Assembly (NCBI GenBank): GCA_027625095.1
Contig: JAQBXN010000012.1
Span: forward strand, 39,887-103,886
Length of the DNA stretch: 64,000 nt
Direction of reading: 5' to 3'
Origin: Planctomycetota bacterium
Lineage (GTDB): Bacteria; Planctomycetota; PUPC01; JACPCR01
The notes under the pieces are model-generated. The model had not been told where the DNA came from and did no database searches. It worked only from the letters and a program-made list of their open reading frames with translations. Numbering within the stretch: the first letter of the stretch is position 1; each line of letters opens with the position of its first letter. The position numbers and the translations under genes were made by a program. This document shows, piece after piece, positions 1 to 8,871 of the stretch.

Positions 1-103
1 ACATTCGATCCCCGTTTACTCGATCCGCTTTAATCCTGCCGGGCGATTCTGCTATCATGCCGCATTTACCTATCCAGCAGGCGGTCAATTAAGAGGAAAA
101 GAC

Positions 104-1171
104 ATGCAAGTAGCCCTCACAGGCATCCCTGGCACGGGAGTGAAAACGATATTTTCTGCCATCACCGGCAACGTTGAAGCCGCGGGCGCGTCTTCGTGGA
201 AGCCAGGCCAGTCCCGCCTGGTTTCGCTGCGCGTGCCCGACGAAAGGCTTGATTACCTTTCCGAAGTGTACAAGCCCAAGAAGAAGACTTATGCAACGGT
301 CGAGCTCGTCGAATACCCCGGGCTGTTTGGCTCAGCGTCGACAGATAACAACTCTATTGGAAAAATTCGGCAGGCGAACGCCATCGTCATTAATCTGCGC
401 ACTTTCGAAAGCCAGACATTTCCGCACCCTTCCGGAAGCATCGATCCTGCCCGCGATCTCGAACGTATTTATTCCGACTTTGTCATTGCCGATATTGCGG
501 TTCTCGAGACTCGCTACGTGCGGCTCGAAAAGAATATTGCGCGTTTGAAGAAGGACGAAGAGGTCGCCGAGTTTGAGGTGCTGAAGAAGTGCCGTGAACT
601 TCTGGAGGCTGGCAAGGGTGTTAGCGAAGCCGGGCTGTCAGAGGAAGAGAGCAAGCTCATTCGCAGCTTTGGGTTTCTCACCGAGAAGCCTCTCGTATTA
701 CTCATCAATATCGGTGAGAACCAGCTCGGCGAGGAAGAGTCTGTCATGGCTCCATTTGTGGAGAAGGGATATGAAGTCCAGGCGTTGTGCGGCTCGCTTG
801 AAGCCGAACTTGCGGCACTCGATAAAGACGAGCGGGCCGAATTTATGAGTGATTTCGGCGTCACAAAACTGGCCGCGCCCACGGTACTGTCAGCCATTTT
901 TCGGCGTCTCTCCATCCTCACCTTTTTCACTTACGGTGAAGATGAATGCCGTGCCTGGAACGTCGAGGAGGGCGATACCGCGGTGGCTGCTGCCGGTAAA
1001 ATTCACACGGACCTCGCACGTGGATTTATCCGGGCCGAAGTAGTGGGCTGGGACGACTTCAAAGAACACGGCAGCATAAAGGAAGTCAAGGCCGCGGGCA
1101 GATTTCGGTTGGAAGGTAAGGAATACCTGGTGAACGAAGGGGATCTGATCATCATCCGGCACAGTAGTTAG
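104..1171 (+). CDS. ychF: YchF/Obg-family GTPase-like protein with altered P-loop
   Basis: The 355-residue protein matches the YchF (OLA1) family in length and layout: an N-terminal G domain, a helical insert around residues 130-170 and a C-terminal TGS-like domain ending in the family pattern 'GDLIIIRHSS'. YchF proteins are ribosome-associated nucleotide hydrolases with stress-related roles; the NxxE motif that makes the family prefer ATP appears here as 'NIGE'. The P-loop reads GIPGTGVKT where the family has GxPNVGKST, so the lysine is shifted by one place and nucleotide binding may be weak or different. The ATG at 104 is preceded by a purine-rich 'gaggaaaag'. A possible -10 (TATCAT, 53-58) with a TTTAAT 18 bp upstream lies before it. 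It converges with the ABC ATPase gene, only 13 bp away. Confidence 0.85.
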   Translation: MQVALTGIPGTGVKTIFSAITGNVEAAGASSWKPGQSRLVSLRVPDERLDYLSEVYKPKKKTYATVELVEYPGLFGSASTDNNSIGKIRQANAIVINLRTFESQTFPHPSGSIDPARDLERIYSDFVIADIAVLETRYVRLEKNIARLKKDEEVAEFEVLKKCRELLEAGKGVSEAGLSEEESKLIRSFGFLTEKPLVLLINIGENQLGEEESVMAPFVEKGYEVQALCGSLEAELAALDKDERAEFMSDFGVTKLAAPTVLSAIFRRLSILTFFTYGEDECRAWNVEEGDTAVAAAGKIHTDLARGFIRAEVVGWDDFKEHGSIKEVKAAGRFRLEGKEYLVNEGDLIIIRHSS

Positions 1172-1184
1172 AAAACTTGCCCGC

Positions 1185-1907
1185 TTATTCCACCACGCCG
1201 ACCTTGATATCCAGTTCTGAACGCAATTGAATCCGATCCACCTTTCCATCCCGAACCCAGAGGATGCGATCGGACGCGGCAAGCATTTTGTGATCGTGTG
1301 TCGCGGAAATCACGGTTGTACCGTCCTCTTTACTGAGTTGGCTCAGCAGGGCGATAATCTCTTCGCCGGTGTGAAGGTCCAGGTTACCGGTCGGCTCATC
1401 AGCCAGAATGATGGACGGCTTATTGGCAAGCGCGCGTGCGATCGCCACGCGCTGTTGCTGCCCCCCGGAAAGCTCGTCGGGCCGGTGCTTCAAGCGATGT
1501 CCGAGGCCGACGCGGTCCAGGACTTCCTTCGCTATCTCGGTGGATTCTTCGTACGGGATGCCGCTGAAAATGAGAGGCATCGCTACGTTATCGATAGCGT
1601 TGTAGGCAGGGATTAGATTGAAGGTCTGAAAAATGTAGCCGATGTGATGACTACGGAAATAGGCGAGTTCCCGGCTGGAAAGCTTCGTCAGGTCTACCGC
1701 TGCCACTGTGACGTGACCCGAGGTCGGCAAGTCGAGTCCCCCCACCATGTTGAACAGGGTGCTTTTACCTGACCCGGACGGCCCCATAATGGACAAGTAT
1801 TCGCCTTTATAGATATCGAGATTGATATCTTTGCACGCGTACACCGTGGTATGCCCAAGATTGAATTCTTTATTCAGTCCACGAATTTGGATCAGGGTTT
1901 CCTGCAT
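1185..1907 (-). CDS. ABC transporter ATP-binding protein, MacB/LolD type
   Basis: A 240-residue ATPase subunit with a complete nucleotide-binding set: Walker [10 protein letters not shown] (about residue 42), Q-loop in 'FQTFNL', signature LSGGQQQR, Walker B 'IILADEP', D-loop 'GNLDLHTG' and the H-loop histidine in 'ATHDH'. The sequence resembles the LolD/MacB/FtsE group, which powers lipoprotein release, efflux or mechanotransmission rather than bulk import. No FtsX-like permease lies on either side: downstream is the convergent YchF-like gene and upstream, divergently, a dehydratase gene. The permease must be encoded outside the window, or the protein is shared. Substrate unknown. Confidence 0.9.
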   Translation of the reverse strand: MQETLIQIRGLNKEFNLGHTTVYACKDINLDIYKGEYLSIMGPSGSGKSTLFNMVGGLDLPTSGHVTVAAVDLTKLSSRELAYFRSHHIGYIFQTFNLIPAYNAIDNVAMPLIFSGIPYEESTEIAKEVLDRVGLGHRLKHRPDELSGGQQQRVAIARALANKPSIILADEPTGNLDLHTGEEIIALLSQLSKEDGTTVISATHDHKMLAASDRILWVRDGKVDRIQLRSELDIKVGVVE

Positions 1908-2007
1908 CAGAACAGTTCCTTCGATTTCAATTGATTTCTGTGATACATGGTGTCAATGAAGCTCCCAATTTGCAAGAGGATCGTCCCTTCTTCTCAGAAA
2001 GCATTCC

Positions 2008-3123
2008 GTGAAGATAACAAAAGTTGAGCCGCTGCATCTGCGCCTGCCCGACGTCCGCGAGATCGCCGATGGTACGCAGGACGTTTTGCTGGTGAGAGTG
2101 CACACTGACGCGGGCATTGAAGGAATCGGCGAAGTGACCAGCCAGAGCTATGTGTGCAAAGCGATCATCGAAGCCCCGCGTTCAGCGAAACGAAGACACG
2201 GCCTTGATGAAATATGCCGTGGCCTGGATCCTCTCGATATCGAGGGCTGCTGGCGCACGATGTATGACCAGACCATCCGATACGGCAGACGGGGCGCGGC
2301 CATCCACGCTATCAGCGGGGTGGACCTCGCGCTTTGGGACATCAAAGGCAAGGCTCTTGGAAAGCCCGTCTACGAACTGCTCGGAGGCAGGAAGCATGAA
2401 AAGATTCGTGCCTACGCCAGCGTTCTGTTTGGTGATACACCCGAAGTAACGGGCAGGCTGGCTGAAGAGTTCGTGGCCAACGACCTCACCGCTGTGAAGT
2501 TTGGGTGGGGGCCGTTCGGCAAGACTTGGGACACTGACCGGAAGCATCTTGAAGCGGCTAGAAGAGCACTTGGTGACGAAAAGGAGCTGATGGTAGATGT
2601 CGGGCACGTATGGGATGCGGACACAGCTATCGAACGTTGCCAGCGAATGGAACCATTCCGACCCTTCTGGGTGGAAGAGCCCTTGACGCCGGATGACATC
2701 CGTGGGTATGGCCGCCTGTGCGACGCAGCCAATCTAAAGATCGCCGCGGGAGAAGCAGACGTCACCACGATAGATTTCGAACGACTGATGGATGAAGGAG
2801 GCCTGCACGTCATCCAGCCTGACGTCGCCTTCGCTGGTGGTCTGAGCGTCTGCTGGAAAGTTTCACAAATGGCTAGAGAACGTGGGCGGTTGTGCGTCCC
2901 TCATTGCTTCAGTACGGGCGTGAATCAGGCGGCATCGATTCACTGGATGACCGCGTACGAGGATGCAAAGTTCGTCGAGTACTGTCTTGCAGAGGGCCCA
3001 CTGATAAGAGATCTCATTGGGGGCGTGCCATCATTAGAGGCTGGGTACGCCACGGCCTCCGACCGGCCTGGATTTGGAATCGAAATCAACGACGAGGTGC
3101 TCGAACGCTTTATCGTCCGTTAA
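2008..3123 (+). CDS. Enolase-superfamily (mandelate racemase-type) sugar-acid dehydratase
   Basis: The 371-residue protein has the capping domain (residues 1-125) and TIM barrel of the mandelate racemase/muconate lactonizing family. The expected Mg ligands are D197, E223 and E249. K164 is the likely acid/base on one face, and H299 with D272 forms the His-Asp dyad on the other. That set fits acid-sugar dehydratases of the MR subgroup, which convert aldonic or aldaric acids to 2-keto-3-deoxy acids. Substrate specificity cannot be read from the motifs. Translation starts at a GTG; no better ATG exists in frame. The gene converges on, and overlaps by 14 bp, an HpaI-type aldolase gene, a plausible next enzyme in the pathway. 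Confidence 0.9.
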   Translation: MKITKVEPLHLRLPDVREIADGTQDVLLVRVHTDAGIEGIGEVTSQSYVCKAIIEAPRSAKRRHGLDEICRGLDPLDIEGCWRTMYDQTIRYGRRGAAIHAISGVDLALWDIKGKALGKPVYELLGGRKHEKIRAYASVLFGDTPEVTGRLAEEFVANDLTAVKFGWGPFGKTWDTDRKHLEAARRALGDEKELMVDVGHVWDADTAIERCQRMEPFRPFWVEEPLTPDDIRGYGRLCDAANLKIAAGEADVTTIDFERLMDEGGLHVIQPDVAFAGGLSVCWKVSQMARERGRLCVPHCFSTGVNQAASIHWMTAYEDAKFVEYCLAEGPLIRDLIGGVPSLEAGYATASDRPGFGIEINDEVLERFIVR

Positions 3124-3886
3124 ATGACAGGGCATCGGCATCCTTCTTGGCCTGAACTGCCGCTGACTCCATGAAACCGACATCTCCTCCAATCGTACCG
3201 ATTTGTCCGCCTCGCTCGATCCAATACTGCGCAAGTTCAAGGGTGCCGGAAAAGAGACCGAAGGGAACTTTGTGTTCCTGGCATTTTTTTAGGATTTGGT
3301 TCATTGCGTCCTGGACTTCCTGATGACCTCGATCCATCAGGTGACCGTACGAAGCGGAAAGGTCCGCAGGCCCGATCATGATTCCATCGAGTCCGGGCGT
3401 TGAAAGTATCCCGTCAAGATTGGCCACCGCGCTGCTATTTTCAATCTGTGCGAAGACCAGGATGTTGTCATTCGCTTTGGCAAAGTATTCCTCTGCACCT
3501 CCATTTATCCTGACTGCCCTGCGTGGACCCCAACCGCGGTTACCCGCTGGCGGATACTTTGTAGAAGCGACTGCCTGCTGGCATTCCGCCTTTGAACTGA
3601 TCCAGGGGAAGATGATCCCTTCGGCCCCGAGATCCAGAATTCGCTTTACCCAGACCGGATCGTTCCAGGGGGTACGAACGATCTTCGTGGATGGGGAATC
3701 TCTCAAGGCGATGAAGATCGTCTGAAGCTCGCTGGTCGTCAGGGGCGAGTGTTCCAGGTCGATAATAAGGAAGTCAAATCCTATCTGGCCCATCACCTCC
3801 GCTGCGAAGGGATCGGGCAAGCTGATACAACTGCCAATAGTCGCCTTGCCTTTCTTGAGGATGGATTTGACTTTGTTTTCGCGCAT
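3110..3886 (-). CDS. HpcH/HpaI-family 2-keto-3-deoxy acid aldolase
   Basis: A 258-residue class II pyruvate aldolase. It lines up with RhmA/HpaI catalytic positions: H46 (general base, in 'DLEHS'), R71, metal ligands E149 (in 'AQIEN') and D175 (in 'GPADLS'), and Q147. Members split 2-keto-3-deoxy sugar acids into pyruvate and an aldehyde. Beside the MR-type dehydratase this suggests dehydration followed by retro-aldol cleavage, although the two genes are convergent rather than in one operon, and the final codons overlap. The ATG at 3886 begins a 240-bp spacer shared with the xylose isomerase gene, which is transcribed away from it. Exact substrate not determinable. Confidence 0.9.
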   Translation of the reverse strand: MRENKVKSILKKGKATIGSCISLPDPFAAEVMGQIGFDFLIIDLEHSPLTTSELQTIFIALRDSPSTKIVRTPWNDPVWVKRILDLGAEGIIFPWISSKAECQQAVASTKYPPAGNRGWGPRRAVRINGGAEEYFAKANDNILVFAQIENSSAVANLDGILSTPGLDGIMIGPADLSASYGHLMDRGHQEVQDAMNQILKKCQEHKVPFGLFSGTLELAQYWIERGGQIGTIGGDVGFMESAAVQAKKDADALSFNGR

Positions 3887-4125
3887 GTTGCCTTCCTGTT
3901 AAAAATTTGAATCTCAGACGGATGCCAGGCCCCGACAGCACGCCACAGCCAATGGCAGAGTGTTTCGAGAGACTGAAAGATCGGGTTGATGAAGCTAAGG
4001 TTAAGAGTGTTTTCTTTGCCCGGCAATACAAACTCAACGCCTGATTCGTTCCATGCCCTCTTGTCTACTGCGTCCTGAATCAATAAACTGCCGCGCCATT
4101 ATTCATCCAAAAGGAGAGATCACTC

Positions 4126-5157
4126 ATGGCCAAAAATTACCACTTCTCGTTCGGCCCCTGGAACATCTCAACTGGTGCCGATCCGTTTGGGCCTCCCGTC
4201 CGGCGCGATGTAGCGCTGATGCAGAAATTCAAGATGTATCGCGGCCTCGGGTTCGATTACGTTCAGTTCCATGATGACGATACCGTCCCTGCCGAAACCG
4301 ATTGGCAGGGCACCCAGCGCGGTGTCAAGAAAATCAAAAAATTGCTCGAAGATCAGGGCCTCAAGGCCGAATTCGTGGCCCCGCGTCTTTGGGAAAACCC
4401 AAAGACCATCGACGGTGCTTACACCTCTAACAATGCCTCCGAACGGGCCTATGCGATCGAACGCTCCAAGCGTGCCATCGATATAGCGAACCTACTTGGA
4501 ACACCAAACATCGTGCTGTGGCTTGCCCGAGAGGGCACCTACATCCGTGAAGCAAAAGATCCGGTTACTGGTATCGGAAGAATCGTCGACGCCATCAACG
4601 TCATGCTGGAGCACGATTCGGGCATCAAGATCCTCGGCGAGATGAAACCAAACGAACCAATGGACCAGGCCTACCTGCCCACACCGGGCCACTTCACCGG
4701 GCTTGCTTACAGGACTGCCGATCCTGACCGGGTCGGAGTACTGATCGAATCTGCACACTCAATTCTGGCAGGCCTCGATCCCTCGGATGACATGGCGTAC
4801 GTACTCTGGCACAAGAAGCTCTGGGGCGTTCACCTCAACGATCAGAACGGCCTGAAATACGATCAGGACAAAGCCTTCGGCAGTGTCAATCTTCGAAGAG
4901 CTTTCAACCAGGTTTATGTGCTCGACAAATGCGGTTACCAGGATCAGAGCGACGGTGTCATCGGCCTCGACGTCAAGGCCATGCGCACCACTAAACAAAA
5001 AGACCAGACCAGCCACCTGACGAACAGTCTTCAGGTTTTCAAAGACATTTTGAAGGTCGTTCGAAGCGTCGATGAGAAAAAGGTCGAAGCGTTTCGAAAG
5101 ACGCGTGACTACGAAGGCCTTGATCTTTACATCATGCGGCATCTGCTGGGTAAGTAA
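4126..5157 (+). CDS. xylA: Xylose isomerase family protein
   Basis: The 343-residue protein carries the xylose isomerase active site in order: H49 and D52 in 'QFHDDD', W132 in 'LWLAREG', E172 and K174 in 'GEMKPNEP', E208 and H211 in 'ESAHSILAG', D239 in 'HLNDQ', and D246/D248 in 'KYDQD'. This matches the two-metal aldose-ketose isomerases of the actinobacterial class, though it is about 45 residues shorter than their usual length. The family isomerises D-xylose and often D-glucose. The start is clear: 'aaggagagatcactc' precedes the ATG. A terminator follows. Given its neighbours (dehydratase, aldolase, UxaA), a related sugar is also possible. Confidence 0.88.
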   Translation: MAKNYHFSFGPWNISTGADPFGPPVRRDVALMQKFKMYRGLGFDYVQFHDDDTVPAETDWQGTQRGVKKIKKLLEDQGLKAEFVAPRLWENPKTIDGAYTSNNASERAYAIERSKRAIDIANLLGTPNIVLWLAREGTYIREAKDPVTGIGRIVDAINVMLEHDSGIKILGEMKPNEPMDQAYLPTPGHFTGLAYRTADPDRVGVLIESAHSILAGLDPSDDMAYVLWHKKLWGVHLNDQNGLKYDQDKAFGSVNLRRAFNQVYVLDKCGYQDQSDGVIGLDVKAMRTTKQKDQTSHLTNSLQVFKDILKVVRSVDEKKVEAFRKTRDYEGLDLYIMRHLLGK

Positions 5158-5201
5158 GATGCCAATGCTGGCACCGTGCCATGCACGGACTCGTTGAAAA
5201 C

Positions 5202-5242
5202 AGCCCCTCTTCGGTGAAAATAGCCGGACTGGGGCTTTTTCA
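5202..5242 (+). terminator. Intrinsic terminator after xylose isomerase gene
   Basis: The arms AGCCCC (5202-5207) and GGGGCT (5231-5236) flank an inner CGG/CCG pairing and are followed by five T residues and another T-rich run. It lies 45 bp after the isomerase stop codon and would isolate that gene from the UxaA gene downstream. Confidence 0.65.
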
Positions 5243-5336
5243 ATTTTTGACAATTCGTAGCTACAATCTGCCAGCTTGCAGGTTCTGATTCATCAAGCGG
5301 GCAATTTTCTGCTACGCCAATCCACTCCACCCGCAC

Positions 5337-6980
5337 ATGTCTACGCCATTTTCTGAATACGCTGTCATTGTCAATCCCAGGCAGGTGGGCTCGCTGAAGG
5401 CGGACAATATCGCGGTGGCCAAGGTCGATATCCCAGCGGGCTGGGAACTCCAGTCCAACGGGCACACCACACGGATCAGCCAGCCGATTCCGCGGGGTTG
5501 TTCATTCGCCATCAACGAAATTGCCAGAGACGAGTCCATCATTGCTCTGGGCGTCCATGTAGGATTCGCGTCACGGAAAATCGCGGCCGGCGGATATATC
5601 GATCCGGCCGGTCTGGGGAACATGAGACACGAGCTCAAGAGTGAAGAACCACGCCTCTGCAGCCTCGCCACGGAAACGCCATATTCCGACGATTTGCTCA
5701 GCCGAACGTTCAACGGTTTTCGACGCAAAGTGACCACTGCAGGCAAAGAAGGCGCGGGCACGCAAAACATCGTCGCCATCTTGAACACTGTGAAGTGTTC
5801 ACAAACGACGACCCAAAACATCGCTTACCTGGCGAAGCAGAAACTGCTGCCGAAATACCCCAACGTCACCGATGTGGTCGCTATCACCCAGGAATACGGT
5901 TGCGGGATGCCGGTAGGCAAGGCCAAAGCCGAACTCGCCCGCCTGCTGATTGCGATCATGAACTGCCCAAATATCGGCGCCGTCTATGTCCTGGGTCTGG
6001 GCTGCGAACACCTCTGTCCGATTCCGGGAGTCGAAGGAAGTGTGTTTACCACTTTTGCAGACAGCGTCATCGATTTTGAGGAACGAGCTCAGACCGATCA
6101 CCTCCAGCACTACCGAAGCGAACTCGCCGCGGTCAACGCAATCGTCGATGGCCCGCTGATACGGATGTTCGAGGCGGCCAATCGATGCGAGCGTGAACCA
6201 CTGCCTATCCGGCATCTCACCCTGGGATTAAAGTGCGGCGGTTCAGATCGCTTCTCCGGGGTCACTGCAAATCCGGCGCTTGGTGTCGCTGTGGATCGTC
6301 TCATTCGGGGCGGTGGCGCGGCTATCATTACCGAGACACCTGAATTCGAAGGCTACATGCACGTCATGGCCGAACGCTCGCGTGATGAAGGAACTGCACG
6401 GTGGCTTCTCAATATGATCCCCCGTTTTGACGAAGTAAGTAAAACCTACCCCATCCCGGAGAGCGGCCGACAGCAGGTCACGCCGGGCAATTTCAAGGGC
6501 GGCCTGCTCAACATTTTCATGAAGGCCGCGGGCGCGGCCGCTAAAGCCGGATCGAGCGCTGTTGAAGGCGGGCTCGAATATGGCGACTCGATTTATGTTC
6601 ACGATCGCCGCGGGCTGTGGGTACTTGATTGCCCGAGTTATGATCAGATTTCGACACCGGCACTCGCCCTCTCCGGATGTCAGATGGTTGTTTTCACGAC
6701 CGGCAGAGGTACTGCAATTGGTTCCGCCCTTGGCCAGGTCGTCAAGGTGGCATCGACCAGAGAGGTCGGGCTGGACCAGCACATCGATTTCTTCGCCGAT
6801 GGCATCCTCAATGGCGAGAGCCTCGAAAGTGTCGGTGAGGCCATGTTCGAAAAGATTCTTGCCATCGCGTCCGGCAGTGATGCAACTGCTATCGAGAGGT
6901 GGAATCAATTGTTACTCGAAGCCGGCCTCCCCCACCAGCATTACGAATTCATGCCCTGGAAACGCTGGGCGGACAACTAA
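5337..6980 (+). CDS. UxaA-family hydro-lyase (altronate/galactarate dehydratase type) with SAF domain
   Basis: The 547-residue protein has an N-terminal SAF domain (about residues 5-80), followed by the long UxaA region with its conserved glycines and cysteines ('NTVKCS', 'EYGCGMP', 'LGCEHL'). Altronate (UxaA) and galactarate (GarD) dehydratases are iron- or manganese-dependent and produce 2-keto-3-deoxy acids. SAF and catalytic parts are fused here as in most UxaA/GarD enzymes. No Shine-Dalgarno sequence is visible before the ATG; a TACAAT at 5262-5267 may be the -10. The next gene begins on the base after the stop codon, so translational coupling is likely. Whether the substrate is altronate, galactarate or another acid is open. 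Confidence 0.9.
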   Translation: MSTPFSEYAVIVNPRQVGSLKADNIAVAKVDIPAGWELQSNGHTTRISQPIPRGCSFAINEIARDESIIALGVHVGFASRKIAAGGYIDPAGLGNMRHELKSEEPRLCSLATETPYSDDLLSRTFNGFRRKVTTAGKEGAGTQNIVAILNTVKCSQTTTQNIAYLAKQKLLPKYPNVTDVVAITQEYGCGMPVGKAKAELARLLIAIMNCPNIGAVYVLGLGCEHLCPIPGVEGSVFTTFADSVIDFEERAQTDHLQHYRSELAAVNAIVDGPLIRMFEAANRCEREPLPIRHLTLGLKCGGSDRFSGVTANPALGVAVDRLIRGGGAAIITETPEFEGYMHVMAERSRDEGTARWLLNMIPRFDEVSKTYPIPESGRQQVTPGNFKGGLLNIFMKAAGAAAKAGSSAVEGGLEYGDSIYVHDRRGLWVLDCPSYDQISTPALALSGCQMVVFTTGRGTAIGSALGQVVKVASTREVGLDQHIDFFADGILNGESLESVGEAMFEKILAIASGSDATAIERWNQLLLEAGLPHQHYEFMPWKRWADN

Positions 6981-7745
6981 ATGAGCAAAGACATAAGCAA
7001 CATTCTAAAGACCTGGGAGTTCTCCACGGATAATGGCTTCGTCAGGCGAATCATCGGCAATGATGGACGCGAAAAAATTCAACGCCGGATCGATCTCGGC
7101 GTAATTCAGATGGAGTCCGAAGACCGGCCGGATGGTGTGACTCCTTACGGATTTCCATCCCTTTATGATTACCTGAAAAAGTTGTCCGAGGAGTACCGAG
7201 AAAACCCAACGGGCGAAGAATTCGAAGTCAGTCCCGATGACTGCAATGCTCTGCAGGCCGAGGCCCTTCTCTACTATCAGCGGCGGCTCTGCTTTTTTGA
7301 ATTGCAGGATTACACCAGCGCAGCGCGTGACGCTCGGCGTAATCTCGAAGTTTTCGCGTTCATCCGCCGGTATGCCGAGCGTGAGGAGGACGCCATGAAA
7401 GTCGACCAGTTTCGGGGATTTGTCATTTATCACCGCGTTAAGGCTGAAGTGTTGGGATGCCTCGAAAAGAAAGAATACGACTTCGCTCTCAGTTACATCG
7501 ACCACGCAGAGCGAGAACTCATGGATTTCTATACCGGATACGGCAAGGGCGATGAATTTGAAGAGGGCGATGAGTACAAGCAGCTCGAGATGTGGCGCGA
7601 TCAGATAGAACGCCTGCGGCCGCTCTCACACCTGGAGATCCTCCAAAACGAATTGACCGAAGCGGTGGCACGTGAGGAGTACGAACGAGCCGCAGAAATC
7701 CGGAACGAAATACAACGACTCAGCCATGAAAAGAATGAAGAGTAA
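6981..7745 (+). CDS. UVR-motif protein of unknown function
   Basis: A 254-residue, charged, mostly helical protein. The last 35 residues form a UVR (UvrB/UvrC) motif, 'LQNELTEAVAREEYERAAE' continuing to an Arg/Asn/Glu-rich helix, as in McsA and UvrB, where it mediates protein-protein contact. The N-terminal 200 residues are acidic with TPR-like helical spacing but match no family I can name. The ATG abuts the UxaA stop codon, and the end overlaps the chosen start of the M24 peptidase gene by 20 bp, so the three genes form one unit. No zinc-binding CxxC pairs like those of McsA are present. Confidence 0.8.
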   Translation: MSKDISNILKTWEFSTDNGFVRRIIGNDGREKIQRRIDLGVIQMESEDRPDGVTPYGFPSLYDYLKKLSEEYRENPTGEEFEVSPDDCNALQAEALLYYQRRLCFFELQDYTSAARDARRNLEVFAFIRRYAEREEDAMKVDQFRGFVIYHRVKAEVLGCLEKKEYDFALSYIDHAERELMDFYTGYGKGDEFEEGDEYKQLEMWRDQIERLRPLSHLEILQNELTEAVAREEYERAAEIRNEIQRLSHEKNEE

Positions 7746-8811
7746 TCAAGCCGCACTGAAACAGCTTCGTGAGAGAATGGAACGGAAGCGTGTCGATGCG
7801 CTCTACATTTCAAATCCTCCCAACGTCCGTTATCTCTCCGGATTCTCAACTCCCGTTGATGGGAAGGTAGTGGTTACGCAGACCAGCGTTCGGCTATTTA
7901 CTGACTTTCGATACATTGTGCAGACGGAGGAAGAGTGCTTCGTGCCTGTCACAATCTGGAAGGGCAAAGAGAGGCTTTCGCATGTGAAGCGGCACCTAAA
8001 TCGATTGAAGGTCGAGACGCTGGGAATCGAGGCCGAACACACTTCCGTCGGCATGTTGAGAACTCTGAAGAGCGCGTTCGATTGCCGCATCAAACAGACA
8101 AATGGCTTGGTCGACGAAATGCGCGCCGTCAAGACTCCCGAAGAAATCGAACGCATCCGCAAAGCTGCCGAGGTCAATGACCTCGCCTTCAAACACATGC
8201 TCGGCTTTCTTAAACCAGGGCAGACAGAGATCGACGTCACCCTCGAGCTTGAATGGTATCTCCGCAGAAATGCAGCCTTTGAACTAGCGTTCGATGTTAT
8301 CGCCGCGGCTGGCCCGAACGGCGCCAAGCCTCACGCGCATCCCGGCAACCGGAAAATCAAGAACAATGAACTTCTGACCCTTGACTTCGGCAGCGTCTGG
8401 CAGGGATACCGGTCAGATATGACACGGACGGTCGGTTTCGGCCACCCGGGACGCGAACTCAAGAAGATGTACCATACCGTTCTTGATGCACAGGTTGCCG
8501 GGGTCGAAGCCATCAGGCCGGATATCACTGGTCAGCATGTAGATCGTGTCTCGAGGAAAATCATCAAGGATGCAGGCTACCACAAATACTTTGGCCACAG
8601 CCTCGGCCACGGTGTCGGTCTTGAGATTCACGAGCGCCCCCGCCTCGCTCCGCATTCGAAAGACATCCTGGCACCCAATATGGTCGTCACGGTCGAGCCC
8701 GGCATCTACGTGCCGAATTTTGCCGGGGTACGGATCGAAGACCTGGTCCTGGTAACGGAGACCGGAAAGGATGTCCTAAGCCAATCACCCAAAGAGTTGA
8801 TCTGTCTGTAG
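7726..8811 (+). CDS. M24-family metallopeptidase (Xaa-Pro aminopeptidase type)
   Basis: The protein (361 residues from this start) has the creatinase/prolidase N-terminal domain and a pita-bread M24 catalytic domain. All five metal ligands are seen: Asp in 'LDFGSVW', Asp in 'RSDMTRT', His in 'HSLGHGVG', Glu in 'TVEPGIY' and Glu in 'RIEDLVL'. The family removes N-terminal residues preceding proline or cleaves Xaa-Pro dipeptides in the cytoplasm. The open frame extends upstream to a GTG at 7672, but the ATG at 7726 gives the usual family length. It overlaps the UVR-protein gene by 20 bp, indicating coupled expression. Confidence 0.9.
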   Translation: MKRMKSNQAALKQLRERMERKRVDALYISNPPNVRYLSGFSTPVDGKVVVTQTSVRLFTDFRYIVQTEEECFVPVTIWKGKERLSHVKRHLNRLKVETLGIEAEHTSVGMLRTLKSAFDCRIKQTNGLVDEMRAVKTPEEIERIRKAAEVNDLAFKHMLGFLKPGQTEIDVTLELEWYLRRNAAFELAFDVIAAAGPNGAKPHAHPGNRKIKNNELLTLDFGSVWQGYRSDMTRTVGFGHPGRELKKMYHTVLDAQVAGVEAIRPDITGQHVDRVSRKIIKDAGYHKYFGHSLGHGVGLEIHERPRLAPHSKDILAPNMVVTVEPGIYVPNFAGVRIEDLVLVTETGKDVLSQSPKELICL

Positions 8812-8871
8812 TGGCGCGACAGTATCAATCCCGATTCGAGCCGTTTTGTGGAATGATGACGGAGAAGAATT

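Noticed and set aside
3774..4083. Minus-strand ORFs between the aldolase and xylose isomerase genes
   Set aside because: They overlap the start of the aldolase gene in other frames, lack start signals and look like shadow frames.
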